64,000 nucleotides of DNA from Piscicola geometra (taxonomy: Eukaryota; Annelida; Clitellata; Hirudinida; Piscicolidae). Below the pieces are notes generated by a model that saw only the letters and a list, made by a program, of their open reading frames with translations, had not been told where the DNA came from and did not search any database. The DNA lies in NCBI GenBank assembly GCA_943735955.1, contig OX030959.1:5551241-5615240 (forward strand). Direction: 5' to 3'. Shown piece after piece: positions 27,621 to 47,400 of the stretch (position 1 is the stretch's first letter; each line of letters starts with the position of its first letter). A program made the translations under genes and the position numbers.

Positions 27621-28335
27621 TAAATCTTGAAATAATTTTATTCCTTCTATGCTTATCCTCAATGTCATGTCTTCTAATAACGAAACCGTTAAAAAAATTA
27701 ATAGCGAAAACAAAAAGTAGAAGAATAATAAACTTGAAAGAGAAGAATTAAGACTTGACGTTTAAAAATGTCTGATTTATGGATGACCCTCACTCGCATA
27801 TATGAGTAAATTCACCATTTTCTAGCTCTTTGATTTACTTACCTGAATTCCCCCTTACCTATTTTCATTTCACGAATCATACATTATTCGTAAATAGTTA
27901 ACGTATTAGGATATCATCAATTGTCGGTACATATAGAAAGTTAAACTTTGAAATAATTCAATTTCCAATGAAACATCGATTGGCTTCTAGTATTCAGTTG
28001 TTTCCAGATGTATTTACTTTTCTAGACATATTTTTTTTCACATACAAATGTTCTAGTCTTGTTCGATAATTCTTTTCCTATTATTTCTCGCCCTATTTCA
28101 AGTTACAAGTAAGCAGTTTCCTTTCCAGACGCCTCACCGCGTGGAAACGTTGAAAGATCTTTGAGTCTGCTTTATTGACGTACAACCAAAGCAAGTACAA
28201 ACACATAGATTAATTACTTGCGAATGTTTAAACATGCGAACGAGAATACAGAGAAACATTCACAAACAAGGAGTCCGAAACAAACATTTAAACGAACCGT
28301 TTGCAAAAACACAATCACTTACACATAAATTAACC

Positions 28336-28420
28336 AAACACACACACACACACATAATTACGCCCATATTCACACATATTTACATCTCTAAATGCACACA
28401 AACACACACACACACATAAT
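28336..28420. repeat. CA-rich simple repeat
   Basis: Two short (CA)n runs separated by about 40 bp. A nearby GTGTGT stretch follows at about 28735-28750. Confidence 0.85.
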
Positions 28421-29975
28421 AGCACCCATACCTAGAGTATTATCATGGGTATAGTAAACCTTGTATTTATCTCAACAGAAACTCACCCTATTGTGTTTCA
28501 GAAGTCCTTATACAAAGGCACCTATATGTATGTCTATATGTAACTATGTATTTATGTATGTAGGTATGAATGTATGTATGTATTTTTGAATGTATGTATG
28601 AATTTAGATTTTAAAATGTTATATGTATCAAGGTATAAGAGTATTGGTAAGAAATTCAATGGATTTCCTTTTATCTGGAAAATTTTCAAAACTCATTTGG
28701 AAGTATGTGAACAGAATTGTGTATAAGTGTGTGGCTGTGTGTGTGTGTGTATATATTTTTCCAAATTTCAGAAGCCCTAGAGCATTTTTGTGCAGGTTTT
28801 TTCCTTGCATACAGAATGGAGGATGTATGACTACACTAACGATGACCATTACGGACGTAACCGTTAACTATAAAATAAAAGTAATTTGTTAACATTTTAA
28901 ATGTTTATTGTCAGCTTATGGAACTTCCGTTAATCATGACAGATGTCTTGTCGTTTCATAAAAATGCCTGCACGGCTTTCTAAAGTGATTTGGATTTTAT
29001 AAGAATTTAAATCAAATTCTAGCGAATCGACGAAGGTGATCACATAAATACAGAACGTCGGGCCTAATAATTTTTCATAAAAACAATTTATTTTATTTAA
29101 GGGCTTTTAATAAACATAATAAAAATTCAAATTTTCTATAGTACTATTGTGTTTGAAAACTCTAGAAAAAAAGATTCAGAAAATGAAGAAAGTCATCATT
29201 AACCATTTTGCTCGGTCGTTTCTTTGTTTCTTTCTAGTGTTCGTCCCTCATGATGAAGAATGCAATTAAAGGCAGATTTTGAATTTAGATCTTGAAAACT
29301 AATGTAAATATAAACTCAAAAAATCATAGTGCAAGGCTTGTAAAAGTAAAAAATATTTTTTAATTATAATGGCAAAATAAGCATATAAAAAATATTATAT
29401 TAATACTATTTTTTCATGTGGTAATTAGTTTTATCTTATAGTTTTTTTTATTTTCAGTGTCGCGTTGTTTTTCTCGTTGAATAATTACGCCACAACTTTT
29501 GGTATTCCTCTTTTGGTTCGGCCTTCTCCGTGTTCTTGTTCCTCCATCAATCACTCGCCTAGGCACTGCGAATGTCAATTTTCTTCAAAATGTATTTACT
29601 TTTAAAGCTGCCTTTGAAGGCTTCGTTAATGATCGGGTTGTCAGAAGGGTGAAGATGAGGAAGAGTTGTGTGAAGATGATGAGAAGAAGGGTTCAAATGA
29701 TGGGGTGGGAAAGGACAATAGGGAAACGTGAAAATGATGGGATATGAGAGCCTTATGGGGAGAGAAATAAAAGGGTGAAAATGATATAGTGGAGAAGGTA
29801 AATATAATCAAAGATCTGATGGACCGGTAAACGCTTGTTCACTTAATTTGACTTGACGTAAGAGTGGATTTAATGTGCATGAGTTTATATGCACATCGTT
29901 TGCCAGACACAAAGAATCATATTATGAAAAAGCTCTGAAACCCTAAGGAAATGAATAAACATACTATACATACAT

Positions 29976-30004
29976 AATATAATAATAATAATAATAATAA
30001 TAAT
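29976..30004. repeat. short (AAT)n microsatellite
   Basis: Around nine AAT units in otherwise AT-rich DNA. Confidence 0.85.
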
Positions 30005-31324
30005 ATACATCGATAAATTCTATTTGAACGTGAAGAAACCAAAAAATTCAACACAAACACAATTTTAAAAATTGAACATCAAAACATAACCGGGTTTACC
30101 CATAATTGAGAGACCAACATACATGTAATGAGAAAAAAAATATACATATAATGAAACACAAAGAGACTAGCAGCACACAGCAGACCACTGCCCCAAAATA
30201 CAAGAAATCAATGAATAATTATCGGATCATTTTATAATTCCGCACCATTTTAAATCTCTATTATATATTTTTGAGCAATACATTTTTTCCCAATTTTGAT
30301 ATTTAAAAAATGTTAATAGAATAAAATTCCCTAATTAAAACTTTTACTCTTTTCTTCTCAATCACTCCACTTAAGAAAAATTCCAAATAATTAAATAAGA
30401 TGTAACCTACATTCAAATTTAATTTTGAAATCGGTAATCTCAGAAAGTATTTTGAAACGAGTCCAAAAAATCTATATTTATTTGTCAAGCGACCGTTTCA
30501 ATTCCATTTCACCATTCTCCGAATGTCATTGCAATTGTTTCTCCCACAAAACTCGCTAGCTTTTCTTGATTACTTTTTTATATATTCCAAATTGAAATTT
30601 TTTTGCTTAGATTTTTTCGGTAAATTTGTACATCACTTTCAAATTCTTTCGACGCATATCGATTGAAATGATTTTGAAAACATATTAATGATATGTCATT
30701 TTTTCAACCACCACGTTTCAACTTATTTTTTCTTTCATTTATGGATATCCATTCTTCATTTCAAGATATATTTTTTTCTTTATCCAGCCTTCTAGCATCA
30801 AAGCATGTCTACGGCGCATATCTTCTCTCGAGACTTCCACGCTCATGTCCTCCCATGCCACATTATTTTACAACACTTCATGCTTCTGCATTATAGCAGC
30901 CTTGTAGCTTACACACATAAACCTACACACCAAACGGGAAAAAAATTTGTATACAACTATGCACAAAAACCAGGAGAACCCGTACAACTACACATTAAAG
31001 CAAGCAGTTACACACAACAACCCATAAAACAACATGACACCACATACTTCCTCCACACAGCCACTCCATATAAAAATAGCACACAACACACCACATAAAC
31101 AGACAACTTTGTGTTCGCCACACATTAATCCAACATAATAAAACCACACTGCTTTCCAAAATAAATTGACCACGCCTCATAGGCATTCACTACACTTTCG
31201 AATAGTTATACAACAAAATACGAAATCACAGAAAAAAATACTTAAACGTATACCTGGTTTACTATTATAGTATAATACCATCAAAACTCTACATTTATTT
31301 TTTTAATAATTTGGTCTGTATTAT

Positions 31325-31550
31325 TCACAGCCTGACAGACGCAGGCCATGTAACAATGGTTCTGAGAGACATAGTTTTTATGTGCCAGAGTCGCCACTCC
31401 ACACGACGTACACATCTCTCAAGGCAAACGTCGCAAACACCCCATCATATACACTAGAAATATGATAGTTCACGGTGCTTGTCAGGGTTTCGAGCTGGCG
31501 ACCTTCAAGTTACAAGTCCGACGTCTACCATCAAACCCCCACTGGTCTAT
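31325..31550 (-). mobile_element. tRNA-Thr-derived SINE, truncated or aged
   Basis: The minus strand from 31547 to 31479 reads as a decayed tRNA. It has an A-box-like stretch TGATGGTAGACGTC, an anticodon arm CGGACTTGTAACTTGA with a TGT (Thr) anticodon loop, and a B-box-like GCTCGAAACC. About 150 bp of unrelated GC-richer body follow, down to about 31325. A tRNA head with pol III boxes joined to a unique body is the standard SINE plan. The acceptor stem is not intact, so it is not a tRNA gene. No target duplication was identified. Confidence 0.7.
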
Positions 31551-33396
31551 ATAAATATTGTCATAAATACTGAGCCTCGTAATTACGCTTCAATCATGAA
31601 GTTTTGTTCAATTAATGATTTTTTTCTCGAAAATCCTTCTTCAAATTCACTTCATATTTCGCATCGATATCGTTCAAATAATCATTTTCTGCAATTGGTT
31701 ATCGACCACTGAAATAATTATTTAATTGTTCCAAGATTTTCTTGTTTCACAGTACTGACTTTGGTTTTGTTAAGGCGTATGTTATTTTAGTCGAATAATA
31801 CTTTTGGTTTCAGTATTTATTCTCAAGTGAGTTATTACATAGACACTTCTTGCTGCTGCATCATAATAGTTCTATCCTTTCACAGAATCACCCATAATTC
31901 ATTCTAATCATTATATCTCATTCATTCCTTATCTTTTTGCTTTTTCAAGAAAGTACATTGCGCTTAATAAAAGCTGAATTTATTTACGTAACGTTTCAAA
32001 TTCTTTTAATTATTTCCTGAAATATAATATTAAAAAATGAAACTTCATTCAAAGTTACCTTTCTCTAAACCAGTAGCTACTCAGATTAATTTTTTGAAAA
32101 TAATACCTACTTTCTAGTACATTATTTTTTTCACTCACTTTTTATTTACATCCTTGTCTAAGTAAAAACTTTTCTTTTATATTTTTATTGTTTTTAATTT
32201 TCTGATAAATTTCATCGTCCTACCATTTATCTTGATTACTTGAATTATTAAACATGTTTAGAATTAATTAATACATCTCAGACATGTCTCTATTGTTTAT
32301 TTATGTTGAGAACAAAACTTAAAGTTAACAATTTAGTGATTAAATACACAAAAACACACACACGTACATACAAGATCACACACAGACAAACACTCAATAC
32401 AATCGAAGGCGGTATATATGGATTATGCTAGTATCATAGCTGTGTGCGTGCTAGGCTTAAGAGTGTGTGTACGATTTGTGCATACTGATGTGTACGTGTG
32501 TACGTGTGTGTATATTTTCTTGTATTTGTGCGTCTGTGAATGCGTTTACTTGTGTGTGTGTGAAAAATTGTCTAAACTAAGGAAATGAAAAGATAGAACC
32601 CATGTGATTGTTTGCAAAATACAAATTTTGGATGACTTTCACATCATCCATTATTTTGTGACGGCGTTCGTAGGAAATAATGATTACTTCCATTTAGACA
32701 ACAATGTCAAAATGAAGTTACCCAAAGTTTTCCAGCATTTCCGTTCACTATGATATGGGACCCATACGCCAAAACTTGAATATACGGGCCTTTCTGCGTT
32801 TTATATGCAAATGCACAAATTCGAATATTGCTCTTTTATTTATCTCCAGCGGGAGTTTGTATGTGGTTTTTGTTGTACAACTTTCTCGATACTTTCGGCC
32901 CGCTGACCACTCTAATGAAATGTCTTCGAAGTGCCATTTACAAATATTAAAAGCATTGTATTCATGCGATTTCCTAAGGCGTTATGAAAGAACGAGAAAT
33001 TTGAAGTTTTTTAGAGTTTTTAGAATATATTAATTTCTTTATTGTTAAAATTTTGTATTTTCAAATTGAGAATCTCAATAGATATTCCTCTTAATATTTA
33101 ACATCTTTTAGAACCCATGCCACTTCGGTAACATTCGTAACTTTAATGAATGCAACTGCACGGTGGAAATATTAAATTTTACAGAAAAATTATTTGAGCT
33201 TCATATTCAATAGATAATTAATTTGAATTAACGAAAAGATAGTTATAAACGACAACACTTTTTAATGACTTCATCGACGCTTCTAATAACATAACAAATA
33301 CCACAAGTAAATTGTTGAACGGATCATGAGATTACTGAATTACGAGGGTGGCTGTGTTCTTTTATATAAAAGCTATTTACCAGGAATGCTTGAGGA

Positions 33397-33461
33397 ATGG
33401 CTGGCCTGATGGCATGCAGCAAGACGTGAGGCCCAATCTGAACTCGCATCTAGTCAGCCAT
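33397..33461 (+). other. imperfect inverted repeat, hairpin potential
   Basis: Arms 33397-33411 and 33447-33461 pair over 15 positions, with one G:T wobble and two mismatches, around a 35-nt loop. It begins with a perfect ATGGCTG/CAGCCAT heptamer. It lies in a small GC-richer island. The stem is shorter than most microRNA precursors. Confidence 0.35.
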
Positions 33462-34236
33462 CCATTTGCTACCAGTTCATTTGATTTTTGTCTAAATTTT
33501 TTCTTACTGTTATTGTTGCACGATTGTTATTAATGCTATAATTATTAGTTTCTTTGATTTTTACTACTTTATTTTTAATGAATTTTAAAAATGCGATAGA
33601 TTTGAACTTTTTAATTGTCACGACTGATAATTTTTTTATTATTGAAAAGAGATAACAGTTTTTTCTGAAATCGTTTAAAAGTTGTGATATTAAATGATCC
33701 AGGCATCTTCGAATTTTTTGTTCAATTTCATCTGATTTGTAATCAAAGAAAAGCCATTTTTCAAATCTTAAAATTTAAGTCAGATTCCTGGAAAGTGTCC
33801 AAAGTTGTCTTCAATGTCTCCATGAAGGTTAATTTAAAAATGATTCAAAACATCAACACCAGTGTTTGCTAGCATGATTGATAAATGTTAGTTTAAGTTT
33901 GTTAAATTCATCGATAATAACCACCTCGGATGTGTCAAAACTAATTCGAAAAGATATTATAGACGAAGATTTTCTTCCATGTAGATTCACATTAGAAACG
34001 TTTGTGTGAAGATACTTGCGTTTTCTATTTTATATGTGTGTATGTATGTGTGTGGCTAGATTGCATCTCACAAATGCTTTTTTAATTGAATTTTAAGAGA
34101 CCAGTCAAGAAATTAGCATTATCTTGTGTTTTCATGTGTGTTCTTACTTGAATTTTTATTATTTAATACTCATACAAACTGAATAATCTTTAAAATACGC
34201 CTGAGTTTGCATTCAATGAAACTGGTATAAATGCTT

Positions 34237-34282
34237 AAATCAATCAATCAATCAAATCAATTTCTATAGCGCTCTTTCCTCA
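34237..34282. repeat. ATCA repeat joined to TATAGCGCT motif
   Basis: Several AATC units run into TTTCTATAGCGCTCTTTCCT. From general experience, an (AATC)n run next to a TATAGCGC core is a dispersed short repeat in several invertebrate and fish genomes. Here only one short copy is seen. Confidence 0.4.
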
Positions 34283-35030
34283 AATTCAAATATATAAATC
34301 AAATTATTGCATTTTCGAAAGAATAAAAAGTTTAAAAGTTTGATTTCATGATCAAATTTTTGGTAACATTCTAGGGGTAAAGTTAATTATTTCTCAATAA
34401 TTAATATTTTATATTGTAAATCGAAGATTTGATTGATTTATTCTTAAGAGTGATTGAATATGGACATGATATCATAATTGTTTTACAAGCAGATGGTTGT
34501 AAAGTTTTACAACCGGTAATTATTTTATTAGAAGAAGCGTGAGTTTACAACAGCAATAAACCCATTATAAATATTTCTAGAAGAAAACTTTTTAAAGAAT
34601 GGACTTGTAGTATAAAATAAAGTAAGTAAAATTTAAAAAAATTATGAATGTATATTAAATGCTTTTATTATATTTTATAAAATATTTCATTTAAAATTTA
34701 GAAACCTATTTTGTAGTCTGAAAATATGTTAGTTCAAAAATGTTAACTATTAAATTTTTAAATACATTGATTTAGAATAAATAAATATAAATTTATAATT
34801 ATTATGAATATTAATCTATCAAAAATGTAAAACCTTCAATTATATTGTTATGTCAGTATTGTTTTTCTAAAAATATTTCTTAATCACTAGTCGAAAAATA
34901 CAACTAACCTGAAACAATCAACTATTTATTTTTAAAAAAATTTTGTCATGTTTACTATATAATTGTTTTTCAAATTGAAAAGTTTAATATATACATGTTT
35001 TTGGAAAAATTTATATTTTTATTTAGTTTA

Positions 35031-35215
35031 AAATTTCAATATTTATTATTATTTAATGAATTTCAATATTTATTATTATTTAATGAATTTCAATATTTAT
35101 TATTATTTAATGAATTTCAATATTTATTATTATTTAATGAATTTCAATATTTATTATTATTTAATGAATTTCAATATTTATTATTATTTAATGAATTTCA
35201 ATATTTAAAATTATT
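35031..35215. repeat. 27-bp AT-rich tandem repeat
   Basis: Seven units of a 27-bp sequence starting AATTTCAATATTTATTATTA; six are identical and the last diverges. The unit is a multiple of three, so it creates a chance plus-strand frame reading FQYLLLFNE repeatedly. Confidence 0.95.
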
Positions 35216-37128
35216 AAAAAGATTCTTCAAATATAATTAATACAAAGTATTTTCAATTGTATTTAAAAGATTGTCATATTTTTATTTTAAAGTATTTGAA
35301 AAAAATTTCATTTATAATTTATAAAAAGTATATTTAAAATATTTCAATAGTTTCATTTATGGATATTTATTTTTATATACAATAATATTCTTTTAAATTT
35401 AATTTTCAATGCTTTTGATAGAAAGAAACGATTCTAGAAATAATATACATTTATATTATTCTTATGTTGCATTAACTTCTTGTAATATTATAATTTAACA
35501 TCATAAAATATTAATAAAGTAGTTAATTTTAAAAAATTAATTTGTAAAAATTTTTATTTCCAAAAAAATGCATGTTTGACGGTGTTGAATTATAAAGATG
35601 CGGGGAATATTATATTTTTGAGCACACATTCTAAACGCTAATTCAAAACCCTGTGTCCCTAAATGAAGTGGATTGTCTGACTTGAAGTGCACATCAAAAT
35701 GTTCATAAATATTTACAATAAATTTATAAACAGTTTGTGAAACTCTATACTGAATATATTATGAAACATTTACCCATCAATAAAAACTCTATTTAAATAT
35801 AAATATTTTGTAATTAGTGCAATCCTATTTACTACTCCTTAAAAATTTTAAGTTAAAATGTAATATTGTAAATACAATTTTTAATAAACAATTAAATAAA
35901 ATTCAAATCATTCACAAAATAACTTAATAACAATATATATAAATTATTTAGCAGATTTCAATATAATTGAATCAAATTGATTATTATTATTAAAAAAACA
36001 AACGGAGTTAATAAAAAAGGGGAATTAAAAAAATGTCTTTTATTGATATGGAAAATATTTCAGTTAAACAACTTAATAAAAAATCGTTTTTAAAATATTA
36101 TTTCCTACAATTTATCATATTAGATTATGAAGAAATTTTGATTTGAACTCTTATATAAGATAAGTTATTGAAAAATCATTATGTGTTTAAAATATATTTT
36201 TTTTATCAGGCATTTAATTAACTATGATAAATTTGAAGATACACAATAACACACGCACATAATAGTTTTATGTTTTAAAATTTTCAAAAATTTCAAAATT
36301 AAAACATGCTTAAACCATGAAATTTAAAAAAAGTTGAATGTACGCAATTTAAAATGATCATCAAAAATATTTAGCCCTGTTTTGCCTATGCTTTAATGGA
36401 GTAACCTAATTACATTTTTAATGTACAAAGAATCATATACAATCAAAAATATGTTCAAAATTGAAAATTTTAAATTAAATGAGCAATCCAAAAAGATATG
36501 AAATATTGGACAAAACGAAGAATGATAGTGGATGGATAGAAAAGTTGTATTTAAAAATTCTGAGTGTTAACCTAATTAATCTTCAAGAATGAAGTAAGTG
36601 TATCAGATCCAAATATAATTAATCTTCCATGCAAAATATTCACAAAATCATCTCATACTTGTTGCTGCTCAAAGCATTTATCGTTGACATGGTTGCTTCA
36701 AAATCACGTAAAGATAAATCATACAAGCATAACTTAAATTCATTACATAAACTCTATTTTAAACTATTATATTAGTTTATATTGTTTTTTAATTTTCTAA
36801 TTTTATATTAGTTATTTTCAAACTATTGAATGTTCTAGCTTATTTTTAATTTAAGAAAACCAGATTTGTTTCGACATGCGAACTATTAATTAATTATAAG
36901 CATGTGTTGCCATAGTGGTGACTAGACGGTTCGAATGAATACACTCTATTAAAAAATTAATTTTTGTTTATATAGGAATTATAGACTCTTTTTCGTTCCA
37001 TAGTTTTTCATAATAAAGTATTTGATATTTTGGCAATTTCTTATTATAATAGAAATGTTTTTTTTATATATTCATAGCAATTTTTTCAAAGCATCTAACT
37101 ATCTTAAGACGTTTTCAAAAAACGACTT

Positions 37129-44230
<7,102 letters not shown>

Positions 44231-44389
44231 AGTGATGAAGACGATCGGGTTTTTAGAGCGTGTGTCTGTCTTTTAGTTTTATCTGCTTTATAACCTTTTG
44301 AAGGATCGAAAAATAAAATAATTGATTATTTAATAGAAACAAATCAGGTAGACGATATCAAAAATAAACATAACGAGCTTCGAGATTTT

Positions 44390-44410
44390 GATCTGAGACG
44401 GTCTCAGATC
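44390..44410. promoter_or_regulatory. 21-bp near-perfect palindrome upstream of the Hox start
   Basis: GATCTGAGAC, one central G, then GTCTCAGATC: ten-base arms with no mismatch, 160 bp upstream of the Hox ATG. A related CTCAGACC occurs at about 44474. It could be a protein-binding dyad or an RNA hairpin in the 5' UTR. Confidence 0.45.
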
Positions 44411-47400
44411 TCTCGGCGTCTGACGACAATTTCAAAGTGAAGGCGATTCAAGCAATGAAGCCTGTCACGGTCTCTCAGACCTTCAAGTGGTGACATAAGG
44501 AGATAGTGATTGAGTGATTGGAACGAGGCATTCATTGCTTAAGTGATTTATTGAATATCGATGAGAAGATTGTGAAGAAAGCTTAATAAAGTTGTTTTTT
44601 GCGTCGTCTGATTTAGCGTGACTTCAATGTGCTTTTTTTGTGTTTATTTCGTCCCACTAAATGAAAATGAAGTTATTATTAAACAAAATTATATTTCACT
44701 CTATGATCTCGCCTTAATGATTCACTAAAACTCGATGTGGGTCAATTTTCTGGAGTATATGAATGAAATAAGGAAAATCGTCTAACTAACATCTGTTTAA
44801 GACATGTTTTTGAAAAACTGAGAATCGCTTAACATCTAACTAACCTAGAAAGAATCCTTGGTTTCACAAACCAGTACTACTGGTTCTCAGCTTGTCTCGC
44901 TTGTGGGCTTGTTTATTGAGACAATTGAACTAATAAACTAAAATGAAGTTTAAAGACTGAATACTTTTTGTCGTGGATCTGCAAACACGCAACCTTCAAT
45001 GGAGGGCTGGTTGTTGAAAAATCAATTAAATTGATTTATCAACTATTTATCTTTATTTAATCTCAAAGTTGCACGAGTAGCAACAAACACTCGGAACTTC
45101 TGCTCATTCCATTCACTTCTGACTTGTTATATATACTCAGTGGCAGCCTCTTCCTACTTCTCTCATTCTCTCGCCTTTCTTTGATATCGTTTGTGAGTTT
45201 ATATCTCTAAAAATTGGAAATGTAGATATCGACGCTGCTACGTATGAACGCCTATTGTTATACTCTTTTTTATATTTCTCATTCAAAGTTGTTCGTCTAT
45301 CAATGCTCCGTGACACTGAATTCACGTGTCTCATACAGAGTAGAAACACGCAAGCTTACATGAATACAAACACCCTTACACATACAGACGGAGAAGCATT
45401 CACACCCACCAAACACAGATGAAATCTCACACACACACCCACCTAAACACAGACAGAAGCACTCCCACACCCAAGGGATGTAAGAAAATGTTGGCCAAAT
45501 TCCTTTTTTTTCTCCGTAATAAGACTCGCCTCACAAAGAGGGAAAAAAAGTCATCAACATCATCATCATATTCGTCTTCATCATCTGTATCATCTTCATC
45601 ATTCTCTCAATTACATCATTATCATATTTTCAAACACCATCGTGATCTTTTCCACTACCGGCTAAAATTTATTTATGTTTTATCATTAATGAAATAATTA
45701 TTAATTTCACTCCAAATTCAAGTAATTAATTGTTAAAATAAAAATTAATATTTGAAGAAAAATCATAACATTCTTCACTAAAATCATCGAAATCATAACC
45801 AGCATCATCTTCTTCGTCTTCATCATCATTGCCCTTCGGTAACTTGAGTTCCTGGTCCATTCTCCTCTTATCATCTTCTACACACGCTTCTCCTCTCAAG
45901 CATCACACAAGACACTCCTTACTGCTGCCTCAAAGCCCCTGCTGCTACCAGTTTTTATTTTTATTCTATTCCATTTTAAAATCTCTTCGACAATCGTCTA
46001 GAATTTATTTTCTATTATTCAAATGTGTTTACAATTTTTTAATACTTGTTTTACAACATTCATTCGATTTTCAAAAGAACTGACTTCGGAATCATCGTCT
46101 TCTTCCGTACGAATGTGTTTTTAGTGTGTGGCTTGGTTTGAGTGTGTCTGAGTTTATTTTTGGTTAACCAGATCAACTTATTACATAAGAACGGAACAAA
46201 TATCAACATATTTCACTATATCGTAGAATTGATGAATTTTATGTAATTTTATTTTAGAGTTAGATTGTTCGTGTGTGGTTTTGTGTCCTGTTCTATATTT
46301 GTGTGTTTATGTGTGTGTGTATGTACGTGTGTAGCTGATGACAGAAGAGTCTGATAACATTCAAGGATGTGAGCGTGTCGGTGAGCATCTACTTTCTTCC
46401 AGTCCTATATGTGTGTGTGAGTGTGTGTGTGTGTTCAAGTGTGTGTGTGTATATGTTTGTGTGTGAATAAAATAATTGTTTTTGTTTACATTTTTATTAT
46501 GTTTTTTTCTATTTATTCTCATAAAAATTATTAGAATTTTGATTTAATTATTCAAAACTTACGATTGGTAGAAAGACAATCATTAAAAGTGTCTTACATG
46601 TCTTTTTGTGTATGATGCATGTACTTCCGTGTGATGGAAATCAAAAATTTCAAGAGAATGCGTTGTGTGTGTGTATGTGAACGTTCAAGTACGTCTGTGA
46701 TTCTGTGTAAATTGAGAGGATGTGGGCGTTTGTCGATATTGGAACCGTTGGTTTGTGTGCTTGCATACGCGAGAATGTCTTTTCGGATATTTTTATAGAT
46801 ATTTCTTAAAGTATGTGTATATAGTTTGAGTTACTTTTGTATGTTTTGCATATTGTTTCGTTTGTCCCCGGATTGGTATACATGCTTGTATAACTTCCCC
46901 ATGACGCTGAGATTAAATTTCGAGAGTGTGTGTTGAGTGGAGCTGCGATTTTTTTGAATGTGTAAATGCTTTATTAGAGATTTCATTCGAATAAAATTAA
47001 TAAATCTTTTATTTCATTTCGTGCATACAATAGTGTTTAGTATTAGTTTTACAAAAATTTAGACTTTTAAAATGTTTATTTTCAATAGAAAACCTTTTTT
47101 TAAATTTTTGCATCCACGCCTTCTTTCATTTCGGTTTTTCTTTATTATTTCATTCGATCAATCAACCTTCAATCAGCCTTATTAAGCGTGGCGGGGCTGA
47201 GAATTTTGTGAGAAAAGCTTTCCATTTCTGTTGTGTTTCGTCAAAGAAGTTACCTTTTCAAGTTTGCGGAAGTAGTAGGAGTATAAAAATGACAGCGGTT
47301 TTTTTATAAGTAAAAGAAATTATACCATAAAAGTATTTATTTATAAATATAAAAAAAGTGAAGTTTTTATTAAAGTCATATTCAAATCTATGAGTAAATA

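Larger units (their letters stand above)
24490..37128. other. 12.6-kb stretch without supported genes, 3' of the Hox gene
   Basis: AT-rich DNA with scattered microsatellites, listed separately, and one SINE. GC-richer islands at 26590-26780 and 33340-33480 are unexplained. Short ORFs at 25480-25668, 29499-29747, 30693-31098 and 32755-33033 are not supported by composition, motifs or splice context. Because it flanks a Hox gene it could carry enhancers, but nothing in the bases proves that. Confidence 0.55.

Noticed and set aside
29872..29895. Inverted repeat ATGTGCAT / ATGCACAT
   Set aside because: Eight-base arms are expected by chance in a window of this size.
31479..31547. Functional tRNA-Thr gene
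   Set aside because: The acceptor stem and anticodon stem do not pair; it is the head of a SINE.
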